In this document: in pieces, positions 18,131 through 26,063 of the stretch | Layout: every line of letters starts with the position of its first letter | How positions within the stretch are numbered: the stretch's first letter is position 1 | Assembly (NCBI GenBank): GCA_934120395.1 | Contig: CAKOTZ010000002.1 | Location: 62,001-126,000 of the forward strand | Length of the DNA stretch: 64,000 nt | From: an uncultured Clostridia bacterium | Lineage (GTDB): Bacteria; Bacillota; Clostridia; TANB77; CAG-508 | Direction: 5' to 3' | Position numbers and translations under genes: made by a program | Notes under the pieces: generated by a model | Seen by the model: only the letters and a program-made list of their open reading frames with translations | The model's database searches: none | Told to the model about the DNA's origin: nothing

Positions 18131-18995
18131 CTAAAGCTCCTCAATTATATCATTAACATCAGTTACAATTTTAGCACCTTGTTTTAATAATTCGTTTGTT
18201 CCAATCGAATTTGCCTGCATTATATTGCCGTGGAACTGCAAACACTTCTTTGCCTTGCTCTAAAGCATAATCAACCGTAATTAAACTTCCGCTTCTCTTT
18301 TTTGCTTCTACCAATACTATTCCATTTGCCAAACCACTAATAATACGATTTCTTCTTGGGAAATTTTTAGCAAGTGGCTTAGTTCCAACTATATATTCAC
18401 TAATAACAGCTCCATTATTTTCAACTATTTGCTCAAAAATAGCTTTATTTTCAGGCGGATAAATATTGTCAATTCCAGAACCCAAAACAGCAATTGTTTT
18501 TCCTCCCGCTCTTAAGCAACCAATATGTGACCAGGTATCAATGCCTCTTGCAAGTCCACTAATAACGACAATATCTTTTTTTGCTAGTTCATATGCTAAA
18601 TCTTGTGCTACTGTTTTTCCATAATTAGAACATAATCTACATCCAACCATTCCAACTGAAACTCTATTTAAAATATCTTTATTGCCCTTGCAATATATTA
18701 CAAGAGGCCAATTAGGAATATTTTTTAACTTTTCTGGATATGACTGGTCTTGGTAACTTATAATATTTATGTTTTCTTTTTTAATATAAAAAATATAGTT
18801 TTCTAGATTTTGTCTATAAATTATATTTTGCACCTGTGATGCTTCAAAAAAACTAAGCCCATGTCTAATTAAATCATATTTACTTAAATTCCATATCTTT
18901 TCAGGACTTTTATAAAATTCTAATAATTTCTTTAAACTATTTAAACTTACAGTATCAATTAATCTAGATAACCAAATCCAATATTTATTTTGCAT
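18131..18995 (-). CDS. dprA: DNA-processing protein DprA, read through a +1 frameshift
   Basis: DprA binds incoming single-stranded DNA and loads RecA during transformation. The start at ATG 18993-18995 (MQNKYWIWLSRL, AAAGGA upstream) matches family starts; a longer form from 19049 would overlap hemW. The Rossmann core shows SVGMVGCRLCSNYG near residue 130, VISGLARGIDTWSH near 159 and RNRIISGLANGIVLVEA near 218. The zero frame goes off after EVFAVP into QYNAGKFDW and stops at 18171. Skipping C at 18230 restores GNIMQANSIGTNELLKQGAK and the rest, ending at 18131, for 287 residues. The interruption is again CGG (18228-18230). Confidence 0.92.
18225..18233 (-). other. Candidate +1 frameshift site in dprA (CCA-CGG-C)
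   Basis: Zero frame GTT CCA CGG CAA TAT; +1 frame CCA (C) GGC AAT ATA. The +1 reading gives the conserved DprA Val-Pro-Gly and the following Ser-x-Gly-Thr-Asn-x-Leu block. The zero frame runs 18 more codons after CGG before its stop. Confidence 0.75.
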
Positions 18996-19026
18996 TTTGT
19001 TCCTTTCAAAATGCCCCCATTGTATT

Positions 19027-20193
19027 TTATACAAACTCTTCCCAAACAATATTTGCTAAATCTAAACCTTTTTGGCTTAAACAAATTCTATCATTATCAG
19101 CTATAATTAATTCCTCTTTTATTAGTTTTTCAATTGTTTCCTTAAATACTTCAAACATATTAACATTAAATTTTTCAAAAAATTCTTTTGCCGACACTCC
19201 ATCAAGCTTTCTTAATCCTAGCAAAATATATTCTTGCATTTGAGTGTATATATTCTGTTTCTCATGAAAAACTATATTATCTTCTTGTTTATCCTTTTTA
19301 AAATTATCTATATACTCTTCTATATCTTCAATATTTGAATATCTTAAGCCATCTGTATATGAATGTGCAGCACTACCAATTCCAATATATTCTTTTTGTT
19401 TCCAACAATTTACATTATGTACAGAATAGTAGTTTGGCATTGCAAAATTAGAAATTTCATAATGATTATATCCTTGCTGTTCTAACCCATTTTTAACTCT
19501 CCAATACATTTGTCGTTCTATATCTTCTGTTGGTAAAATTAATTTACCTGTTTCTATTTCTTCTTTTATTTTAGTTTTATCTTCCACTATTAAGGAATAC
19601 ACAGAAACATGAGTAGGCTTTTTTTCTTTTATAAAATCAAGCATATCGTCTATATCTTTCATATTTTGATTTGGCAATCCAATCATAAAATCAATATTTA
19701 TGTTTTGAAATCCCGCTTCTTTGGCTAGGTCATATGTATTTAAAATTTCATTTTTGTTATGAATTCTGCCTAATATTTCTAAAAGCTTATCGTTTACAGA
19801 TTGTGCCCCAATACTACAACGATTTATTCCACATTCTCTATATGTTTTTAATTTGTCTATATTTACTGTTCCAGGATTTACTTCAATTGTAATTTCAGCA
19901 TTTTTTATTATGTTAAAATTTTCTTTTGTTATATTTAAAATTTCGGATATGTATTTAGCATCAATATATGAAGGAGTTCCTCCACCTATGTAAATAGTAT
20001 CAATTTGAGTCTCTTCACACAATTTTTCTTTAACCTGACTTTTAATTCCCTCTCCTACTTCTTTTAGTTCCTGTTTCACGCAATTAATATACTCCAGTAT
20101 TAATTCATTTTTTTCTTCAAAAGAACAAAAGTCGCAATATTTACACTTTTTCTTACAAAACGGGATATGTATATATATTCCTACTTGCCTCAT
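19027..20193 (-). CDS. hemW: Radical SAM haem chaperone HemW
   Basis: 388 residues. The N terminus VGIYIHIPFCKKKCKYCDF carries the CxxxCxxC cluster motif with the extra Cys typical of HemW. TIYIGGGTPSYI near 83 and GLPNQNMKDIDDML near 180 continue the barrel, and a winged-helix C-terminal domain closes the protein (EYILLGLRKLDGVSAKEFF). HemW delivers haem to respiratory enzymes; it was long misnamed coproporphyrinogen oxidase. The start overlaps the whiA stop by four bases. Confidence 0.92.
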   Translation of the reverse strand: MRQVGIYIHIPFCKKKCKYCDFCSFEEKNELILEYINCVKQELKEVGEGIKSQVKEKLCEETQIDTIYIGGGTPSYIDAKYISEILNITKENFNIIKNAEITIEVNPGTVNIDKLKTYRECGINRCSIGAQSVNDKLLEILGRIHNKNEILNTYDLAKEAGFQNINIDFMIGLPNQNMKDIDDMLDFIKEKKPTHVSVYSLIVEDKTKIKEEIETGKLILPTEDIERQMYWRVKNGLEQQGYNHYEISNFAMPNYYSVHNVNCWKQKEYIGIGSAAHSYTDGLRYSNIEDIEEYIDNFKKDKQEDNIVFHEKQNIYTQMQEYILLGLRKLDGVSAKEFFEKFNVNMFEVFKETIEKLIKEELIIADNDRICLSQKGLDLANIVWEEFV

Positions 20194-21050
20194 GCTCTAT
20201 CTTCCTTTCTTAGTTCTTCCGCTATTTCTCTTATCTTCTTTAATCTGTGGTTTACCCCCGATTTTCCAATTGGCTTCTCCAATAATTTTCCCATTTGCTC
20301 TAAACTCATATCTGGATTTTCCATGCGTATCCTTGCAATTTCCTGCAAATTATTTGGAAGTTCATCAAAATGTTTATTTTTTATTAGATATTTAATATCA
20401 TCTATTTGTAAAACAGAAACATTAATTATTTTATTTAGATTAGCCGTTTCACAATTTACGATTCGATTAACTTTATTTTTCATTTCCCTCATAACTCTAA
20501 CTTCCTCAAAATTTAGTACTGCTTTATTTGCGCCTATTAAAGCTAAAAAATTGGAAATAGCTTCTCCATCTTTTAAATATACTACATAATTTTTTTTCCT
20601 TTTTAATAATTTAGAATATATGTTAAATTGTTCTGTTATATAAATTATAAATTTTGCATTCTCTTTACTACTTAAAAAAATTTCTAAGTGATATTTACTG
20701 TTTGGGTTATTAATTGTTCCCGTTGCCATAAACGCTCCACGCAATACAGCCTTTAATATATCTATTTCTTCTATGTTAATATTAGTTAAGTCTATTTTTT
20801 CATCATTATGATACTGTGTTTGAAATATTTTTCCTTTTCTAATAGTCTCAAATGAAATACCTAAATTTTTTAAAATTTTTTGATATCTTTTTAAGTTACT
20901 ATCATTTTCAGTAACATAACTTATAATATTTCCATCTATTATGGTATTGCTAGACATATAATAACCATTTAATTCTGCTTTTAGCTGTTCTGTTTGATTC
21001 CAATTATTAAAAGCACTCAATTCTTCCTTTATTTCTGCTGAAAAAGACAT
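20190..21050 (-). CDS. whiA: WhiA-family DNA-binding protein
   Basis: 286 residues. The N-terminal LAGLIDADG-like domain begins MSFSAEIKEELSAF and contains LKAVLRGAFMATGTINNP near 108. The C-terminal helix-turn-helix includes PDMSLEQMGKLLEKPIGKSGVNHRL near 250, the WhiA hallmark. In Firmicutes WhiA affects cell division and chromosome segregation, and in Streptomyces sporulation septation. It usually lies beside rapZ and yvcK; here it sits in a prmC-whiA-hemW-dprA group, which is a rearranged setting. Confidence 0.95.
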   Translation of the reverse strand: MSFSAEIKEELSAFNNWNQTEQLKAELNGYYMSSNTIIDGNIISYVTENDSNLKRYQKILKNLGISFETIRKGKIFQTQYHNDEKIDLTNINIEEIDILKAVLRGAFMATGTINNPNSKYHLEIFLSSKENAKFIIYITEQFNIYSKLLKRKKNYVVYLKDGEAISNFLALIGANKAVLNFEEVRVMREMKNKVNRIVNCETANLNKIINVSVLQIDDIKYLIKNKHFDELPNNLQEIARIRMENPDMSLEQMGKLLEKPIGKSGVNHRLKKIREIAEELRKEDRA

Positions 21051-21058
21051 CTATACAC

Positions 21059-21889
21059 CTACTTTTTTCCTACTACAATTCTATTATTACCGCCATAGTC
21101 TTTCTTTGAATAAATATTTACATATCCCTCTTTATTTAAAATCTCAGTTACCGCTTCTCTTTGATTATATCCTATTTCCAAAGCTAAATACCCATCTTTA
21201 TTTAAATATTCTTTAACTTCATTTGCAATTATACGATAAAAGTCTAATCCATCTTTTCCGCCATCTAATGCCATTAGTGGCTCATTTTGTACTTCTACAT
21301 CTAAAGTTTTTATTACTTCTGTTTCTATATATGGTGGATTTGATACAACAATATCATATTTATGATTTATATTTTTAAAAAGATCTGATTCAATAAAATC
21401 AATTTTAACATTATTATTTTTTGCATTTTCCTTTGCAATTTTTAATGCTTTAATACTTTTATCACTTGCACTAATCTTTGCATTTGGTAAATACTTTGCT
21501 AAAGAAATGGCAATAGCTCCGCTTCCTGTACACATATCCAATATTTTAATATTCTCTGTATTTTTTGCAATTTCAATTACTTCCTCTACCAAAATTTCAG
21601 TATCCACTCTTGGTATTAAAACATTTTCATCAACATAAAAACATAAACCCATAAAGTCTTGTTTGTGAGTAATATATTGTAACGGTATCCCATTTTGTTT
21701 TTTTATGATAGCCAATTTAAATTTTTCCTTTGTTTTATCATCAATTTCTTCTTTATTATGAATAGCCAAATATGTAATGTTTTTATCAATTTCATTGGCT
21801 AATATTTTTTTTGCCAGCCATTGAGGATTGTCTATTTTTGCTCTTCTAAGTTCTTTTATTCCTAACTCTAATAAATCTTGTATTGTCAT
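21059..21889 (-). CDS. prmC: Release factor glutamine N5-methyltransferase
   Basis: 276 residues from ATG 21887-21889, preceded by GGGAG; an upstream in-frame ATG at 21949 lies inside the terminator hairpin and is discarded. The N-terminal helical domain (LLELGIKELRRAKIDNPQWLAKKIL) binds the release factor. The SAM domain has VLIPRVDTEILVEE near 91, DMCTGSGAIAI near 117 and the catalytic VVSNPPY near 187. It methylates the GGQ glutamine of RF1 and RF2. It is the first gene of the group running to dprA. The usual neighbour prfA is absent. Confidence 0.95.
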   Translation of the reverse strand: MTIQDLLELGIKELRRAKIDNPQWLAKKILANEIDKNITYLAIHNKEEIDDKTKEKFKLAIIKKQNGIPLQYITHKQDFMGLCFYVDENVLIPRVDTEILVEEVIEIAKNTENIKILDMCTGSGAIAISLAKYLPNAKISASDKSIKALKIAKENAKNNNVKIDFIESDLFKNINHKYDIVVSNPPYIETEVIKTLDVEVQNEPLMALDGGKDGLDFYRIIANEVKEYLNKDGYLALEIGYNQREAVTEILNKEGYVNIYSKKDYGGNNRIVVGKK

Positions 21890-21941
21890 TTTCTCCCACT
21901 TTCTTCTAACATATTTTATCATTGCTTTATACAAAATGCAA

Positions 21942-21970
21942 CAAAACACTAGTAAATTACTAGTGTTTTG
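21942..21970 (-). terminator. Terminator hairpin between 6S RNA and prmC
   Basis: A perfect 13-base stem, CAAAACACTAGTA and TACTAGTGTTTTG, around a three-base loop. It lies downstream of the 6S RNA gene and upstream of the prmC start on the minus strand. The T-run is short, so it may act as a partial terminator. Confidence 0.65.
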
Positions 21971-22002
21971 TATTTATGATTCATAAAATAACATTTCATA
22001 TA

Positions 22003-22208
22003 AAGCCCCGCCTTAGCCGTCTAGTAAGAATTTTTAAGGACCTGTTGTTCACAGGTGGGTGCCCTCTTAAATACTCTTGGGTTTCTTAAATAAATTCAAG
22101 CATACACGCCATATCTAAAGTTAGGCTCCCGTTTCTATCTTGTTGGTTCTAAAAATTCCATCCTGTCACGAACCATGCAGGGAAAATTAATTTCTTTACC
22201 TTTATGTT
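22003..22208 (-). ncRNA. ssrS: Probable 6S RNA
   Basis: About 180-205 bases on the minus strand, with no coding potential and higher GC than its surroundings. CCCTGC near the 5' end (22177-22182) pairs with GCGGGG near the 3' end (22006-22011). Inside this, GGAATTTTTA pairs with TTAAAAATTC. An inner hairpin CACCTGT/ACAGGT sits within the sequence GGGCACCCACCTG, which resembles Firmicutes 6S RNAs. The long closed rod with a central bubble fits 6S RNA, which mimics an open promoter and sequesters sigma-A RNA polymerase. Ends are approximate. The call rests on structure and remembered motifs, not a covariance search. Confidence 0.72.
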
Positions 22209-22214
22209 GTATTT

Positions 22215-22243
22215 ATATTACCATATACATTTTTATTCTTCAA
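22215..22243 (-). promoter_or_regulatory. Promoter of the 6S RNA gene
   Basis: On the minus strand TTGAAG (22238-22243), a 17-base spacer, and TAATAT (22215-22220). Start of transcription would fall near 22208, just before the first paired bases of the RNA. Confidence 0.6.
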
Positions 22244-22390
22244 GTACATTTTTTGTGATTTATATGCTACTATTTTTATTTTTATCTTATTTTCTCATTT
22301 TCTTTCTTGTTTTTTTATATAAATTATATAATTTTATTATTGGACATTTTTAAATTTCTATGCTAAGCTATTTATATATTTTGTTTATTT

Positions 22391-23293
22391 TTATTCACTT
22401 AAATCAAATTTAGGAACATACTCTTCTTCATGTTCACCTAATTCCTGTATATACCCATTTTCCAATTGCAAATCATACATATAATCTTTAACCTCTTCAT
22501 ACTCTTCAATTCTTAATTTGCGATTTAAATTTTCTATTTGTTTTGCCTTATAGCATGGAAAATACTGTGCCATAATACTAATATATACATTATTATCCAT
22601 ATTCTCTTTTATCCATTTTAAAATTTTTTTTGAATTTTCAACTTCATTTGGCAATACCAAATGTCTTATAATCATTCCTCTCTGAATTATGCCACTCCTG
22701 TCTATTCTAGGCGCTCCTACCTGTCTATACATTTCTTTTAACGCTTTTGCTGTTATTTCTTTATATTTTGAAATTTTAGAATATTTTAATGCAAGTTCAT
22801 CATCAAAATATTTGAAATCAGGTAAATATACATCTATATATCCTTCTAACATTTTTAATGTCTCAATTTTTTCATATCCGTTAGTATTATATATAATTGG
22901 CAATGTAAATCCCTTTTCTCTTGCCATTATTATTGCTTCAATTATATGCTGTACATATGGAGTTGGACTAACTAGATTTACATTATGTGCTTTTTTTGAT
23001 TGTTGTTTTAAGAATAATTCTGCCAAATGTTCAACGCTTATTGATTTTCCTTTTCCTAATTGACTTATTTCATAATTTTGGCAATAAACACAATTCATAT
23101 TACAATGTGAAAAAAATATAGTACCTGATCCATTTGTCCCACTAATACACGGTTCCTCATAAAAATGTAAAGAAGATAAAGCAATTTCTACTTCATCCTT
23201 ACATTTACAAAATCCTAATTCGTTATTTGTTCTATTTACTTTACATTCATGAGGACATAAGTTACAACTCTTTAACATTCCCTTCACCCTCAT
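22391..23293 (-). CDS. PflX-like radical SAM protein
   Basis: 300 residues. An N-terminal cysteine cluster (CNLCPHECKVN, FCKC) precedes the radical SAM motif CNMNCVYCQNYEIS near residue 69. The barrel includes YNTNGYEKIETL near 139 and VYLPDFKYFDDELALKYS near 153. This is COG1313, annotated as PflX or uncharacterised homologue of pyruvate formate-lyase activating enzyme; its substrate is unknown. Its start overlaps the 3' end of the DUF5662 gene, so they form a two-gene unit. The complete C terminus (ELGEHEEEYVPKFD) is the family norm. Confidence 0.87.
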   Translation of the reverse strand: MRVKGMLKSCNLCPHECKVNRTNNELGFCKCKDEVEIALSSLHFYEEPCISGTNGSGTIFFSHCNMNCVYCQNYEISQLGKGKSISVEHLAELFLKQQSKKAHNVNLVSPTPYVQHIIEAIIMAREKGFTLPIIYNTNGYEKIETLKMLEGYIDVYLPDFKYFDDELALKYSKISKYKEITAKALKEMYRQVGAPRIDRSGIIQRGMIIRHLVLPNEVENSKKILKWIKENMDNNVYISIMAQYFPCYKAKQIENLNRKLRIEEYEEVKDYMYDLQLENGYIQELGEHEEEYVPKFDLSE

Positions 23294-23828
23294 TATTTAC
23301 ATACTTTTCATATACTTCATTTAAATTTTCTCTTGTAATTGTGCTTTCAACACCATAAACTGCCACCATTCTAAAAATTTCAGTTAGCATATTGTATATT
23401 TTTGGATTTAGAATATCCGTATCGCTTCTTTGATTCCAATATTCCATTGGTGTTGAATCATTCCAGTTTTTGCCTGAATAATTCATAGATGCAGCAATTT
23501 TATCACATATCATTTCTGCAACATATACATATGGAATTATAGGAGTTTTATTTTTTGCAAACTGATCATACCAGTATGATGGATGATGCTTGTTTCTACC
23601 TCTGTGATGTAATTTAGCTTTTGAATATCCTTCTTGCTCAATGCATGCAAGTATTGGGCTTCTGTCGCCCTGGTAGTATTTTACACCTTCCCAAAATTCA
23701 ACTGGTGAATATTTAGATAAATCATGTACTAAGCCTCTCCAAGGAATTCCCGCTCTACAGCATAGTTTGAATACTAACCACCTATGTTTGGTTATAGTTT
23801 TTAAATGCAATATAAAATTTTTTATCAT
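23262..23828 (-). CDS. DUF5662 family protein
   Basis: 188 residues if started at ATG 23826-23828, which matches family starts (MIKNFILHLKTITKHRWLV). A TTG five codons earlier (23843) is an alternative. Conserved features are GLVHDLSKYSPVEFWEGVKYYQG near 33 and LHHRGRNKHHPSYW near 73. These histidines and the aspartate suggest a metal-binding HD-like fold. The function of DUF5662 is not established. It overlaps the downstream radical SAM gene. Confidence 0.8.
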   Translation of the reverse strand: MIKNFILHLKTITKHRWLVFKLCCRAGIPWRGLVHDLSKYSPVEFWEGVKYYQGDRSPILACIEQEGYSKAKLHHRGRNKHHPSYWYDQFAKNKTPIIPYVYVAEMICDKIAASMNYSGKNWNDSTPMEYWNQRSDTDILNPKIYNMLTEIFRMVAVYGVESTITRENLNEVYEKYVNNEGEGNVKEL

Positions 23829-23969
23829 TTCTCTTTTGTTCAAGGTAATAATATTATACCTTCAAACTTTTCCTCCTTATTTCTTATAACTCGGCTTATT
23901 ATATCATTGTCATTATTTGATTGTAAAGTCTCTTTTTTGACAAAACATTGCTAGCATACATTCTTTTAG

Positions 23970-23998
23970 TTGTTATTTCTTCATTTCAATGTTATACT
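23970..23998 (+). promoter_or_regulatory. Promoter of the guanine deaminase gene
   Basis: TTGTTA (23970-23975), 17 bases, TATACT (23993-23998). Transcription would begin near 24005, which rules out the longer frame starting at 23970 and supports ATG 24033. Confidence 0.65.
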
Positions 23999-24032
23999 TA
24001 TGTACATAATTTATTTGAAGGGAGTTTTTAAT

Positions 24033-24494
24033 ATGAACCCATACATGGAAAAAGCACTTAATCAAGCTAACTTTGGCTGGACACACAAGGAAGGAGGCCC
24101 ATTTGGTGCTGTAATTTTAGACAAAGAAGATAATGTTCTTAGTGTCGCTAATAACCAAGTAATTTTAAAACATGACCCTACTGCACATGCAGAAGTTCAA
24201 GCTATTAGACAGGCTTGTGAAAAACTAGGTACTCATGATTTAAGTGGTTGCACACTATATACATCTTGCGAACCTTGTCCAATGTGTTTATCAGCCATTA
24301 TTTGGGCTAACATCAAAAAAGTATACTTTGGTTGCACCAAAAAAGATGCAGCAAATATTGGCTTTCGTGATGATATGATTTATGAATATCTTAAAGGCAA
24401 TAAAGAAGATGTTTTAGAGCTTATTCCTATGGATAGAGAATCTTGTATTCAAGCTTTTAATGATTTCCATAAAGATAAGGGACAATTATATTAA
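24033..24494 (+). CDS. guaD: Guanine deaminase-type nucleoside deaminase
   Basis: 153 residues from ATG 24033, preceded by GAAGGGAG. The zinc site is HAEVQAI (near residue 53) with PCPMCLSAI (near 83). GGPFGAVI near 20 and DDMIYEYL near 116 match Bacillus GuaD, which converts guanine to xanthine. The C-terminal aromatic region that closes over the purine is present (NDFHKDKGQLY). A tRNA adenosine deaminase is the main alternative, but the GuaD-like length and tail argue against it. It stands alone between its promoter and a bidirectional terminator. Confidence 0.85.
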   Translation: MNPYMEKALNQANFGWTHKEGGPFGAVILDKEDNVLSVANNQVILKHDPTAHAEVQAIRQACEKLGTHDLSGCTLYTSCEPCPMCLSAIIWANIKKVYFGCTKKDAANIGFRDDMIYEYLKGNKEDVLELIPMDRESCIQAFNDFHKDKGQLY

Positions 24495-24498
24495 AAAG

Positions 24499-24528
24499 AT
24501 AAAAGCTTCAGCAATCTGGAGCTTTTAT
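24499..24528. terminator. Bidirectional terminator
   Basis: ATAAAAGCT pairs with AGCTTTTAT around a 12-base loop. It separates the convergent guaD and sigK genes. Confidence 0.85.
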
Positions 24529-24539
24529 TATGTATAAAA

Positions 24540-25238
24540 TTATTCTTTTATTTCTTTTGCTAGTTTATTAATTGCTTTTGTTTCAATTCTAGATACATAC
24601 GATCGACTTATTCCCAATATATCCGCAATTTGATTTTGCGTTTTTGGCTTTTGTCCATAAAGTCCATATCTCCATTCCAATATTAACTTTTCCCTCTCTT
24701 TTAATACTGCTGACATCTTTTCATATAATTTTTTTATTTTTATTTTTAAATCAATTTCATCTTCTATATTTCTTTCTTCATTTTCAAGTACATCAATTAA
24801 TGATACTTCATTATCATCTTTGTCTTTTCCAATTGGTTCATTCAAAAAAACTTCTGCTCCTAATTTCTTTATACTTCTTAAATACATTAATACTTCGTTA
24901 TCAATACATTTAGAAACATACGTTGCTAGTTTTACTCCTTTATCTGAATTAAAGCTATTTATTCCCTTGATTAAACCAATTGTGCCAATTGATATTAAAT
25001 CGTCATTATTTACATTGGTGCTTGCATATTTTTTGCATACATGTGCAACTAATCTCAAGTTCCTTTCTATAAGTATATTTCTAGCCTCTTCATCACCTTG
25101 GCTGTATTTCTCTAGGTATAGTTTTTCTTCTTCCGGCGACAACGGTTCTGGAAACAAAGTATTGTTTGTTATAAATCCAAACATAAATACTGTTGAATTT
25201 AGAAAAGTCAACAAGCCAGATATAGAAATAGTTAGCAT
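24540..25238 (-). CDS. sigK: Sporulation sigma factor sigma-K
   Basis: 232 residues. ATG 25236-25238 is chosen because GGAGGTG lies seven bases upstream; a TTG two codons earlier is too close. A hydrophobic pro-region (MLTISISGLLTFLNST) precedes region 1.2 (FPEPLSPEEEKLYLEKYSQGDEEAR). Region 2 reads NLRLVAHVCKKY and DLISIGTIGLIKGINSF. Region 4 ends with QNQIADILGISRSYVSRIETKAI. The pro-sequence and region order match sigma-K, which runs late mother-cell gene expression. The gene is continuous, without the skin element that splits it in some Bacilli and Clostridia. Confidence 0.9.
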   Translation of the reverse strand: MLTISISGLLTFLNSTVFMFGFITNNTLFPEPLSPEEEKLYLEKYSQGDEEARNILIERNLRLVAHVCKKYASTNVNNDDLISIGTIGLIKGINSFNSDKGVKLATYVSKCIDNEVLMYLRSIKKLGAEVFLNEPIGKDKDDNEVSLIDVLENEERNIEDEIDLKIKIKKLYEKMSAVLKEREKLILEWRYGLYGQKPKTQNQIADILGISRSYVSRIETKAINKLAKEIKE

Positions 25239-25354
25239 AAACAAGCACCTCCATTTGAACTATACTTTAATATATGTATAGTTTTTTATGAAAGTGCCTG
25301 ACCCTTAATATTTCTTTTTCAATAATTTATATTTCAAATTTTGGTTATTCCCTC

Positions 25355-25383
25355 TTGTTTGTATAGAATAATTTTGATATAAT
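25355..25383 (+). promoter_or_regulatory. Promoter of the toxin-antitoxin pair
   Basis: TTGTTT (25355-25360), a 17-base spacer, TATAAT (25378-25383). The antitoxin ATG follows at 25414 with an AGGAGG site. Confidence 0.75.
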
Positions 25384-25413
25384 TTGACTATATTAATTCT
25401 TAGGAGGTAATTT

Positions 25414-25764
25414 ATGGCTTTAATTAGACCTTGTGCTGATTTACGTAATAATTATAACGAAATTTCAAAAATTTGCCACGAAACAAATGAACCCATGTAT
25501 ATTACAAAAAATGGTTCAAATGACCTTGTCGTTCTTAGTGATGAAGCTTATGCAAATTTAGTTAACATTTATACAGAAACTGAAGAAGAACGTATTGACA
25601 AACTTGTTGCTGAACATTTTGATAAGCATTATGCTTCATTTGAAGAATTTCAAAAAGATATTTTACAAAAAATTGACCTTGCTCTTAAAGATATTGAAAA
25701 CGGCAACTATCGTCCTATGGAAGATTTTTGTGCTGAAATGGAGGAGAAATATGGAATACAATAA
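25414..25764 (+). CDS. Phd/YefM-type antitoxin
   Basis: 116 residues. The N-terminal domain (IRPCADLRNNYNEISKICHETNEPMYITKNG) followed by DLVVLSDEAYANL is the Phd/YefM DNA-binding fold. The C-terminal acidic helices (EEFQKDILQKIDLALKDIENG) would wrap the toxin. Its promoter is at 25355-25383. The toxin gene starts 14 bases before this gene ends, with its ribosome site inside the antitoxin coding sequence, the usual way of keeping antitoxin in excess. Antitoxins of this kind normally repress their own promoter. Confidence 0.88.
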   Translation: MALIRPCADLRNNYNEISKICHETNEPMYITKNGSNDLVVLSDEAYANLVNIYTETEEERIDKLVAEHFDKHYASFEEFQKDILQKIDLALKDIENGNYRPMEDFCAEMEEKYGIQ

Positions 25765-26062
25765 AAAATATTTAATATCCCCTTCTCCTTCATTTGAGCA
25801 AGAATTTATAAACATCTACAATTATATTGCTTTCACTCTTAACTCTCCTAATTCTGCCAACAAACTTTATCACCAAATTACAAATGCAATATATTCTTTA
25901 CAATATTATCCCGAAAGATATACAAAAATTTTAACTTTGCAAAACCTCAGAAAATTGACTATACTTAACTATGTTATTATCTATAAAATAAATAATAATT
26001 CTAATCAAATTTTTATTCTACATATTTTCCATAATACACAAAATTATTTCAAATTTTTATAA
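25751..26062 (+). CDS. RelE/ParE-family toxin
   Basis: 103 residues from ATG 25751, directly after GGAGGAG. The fold pattern fits RelE/ParE: FEQEFINIYNYIAFTLNSPNSANKLYHQITNAIYSLQYYPERY, then a strand-rich half LTILNYVIIYKINNNSNQIFILHIFHNTQNY. The final catalytic residues differ between ParE (gyrase poison) and RelE (mRNA interferase), so the target cannot be assigned. It ends one base before the convergent MATE-kinase gene. Confidence 0.82.
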   Translation: MEYNKKYLISPSPSFEQEFINIYNYIAFTLNSPNSANKLYHQITNAIYSLQYYPERYTKILTLQNLRKLTILNYVIIYKINNNSNQIFILHIFHNTQNYFKFL

Positions 26063-26063
26063 A

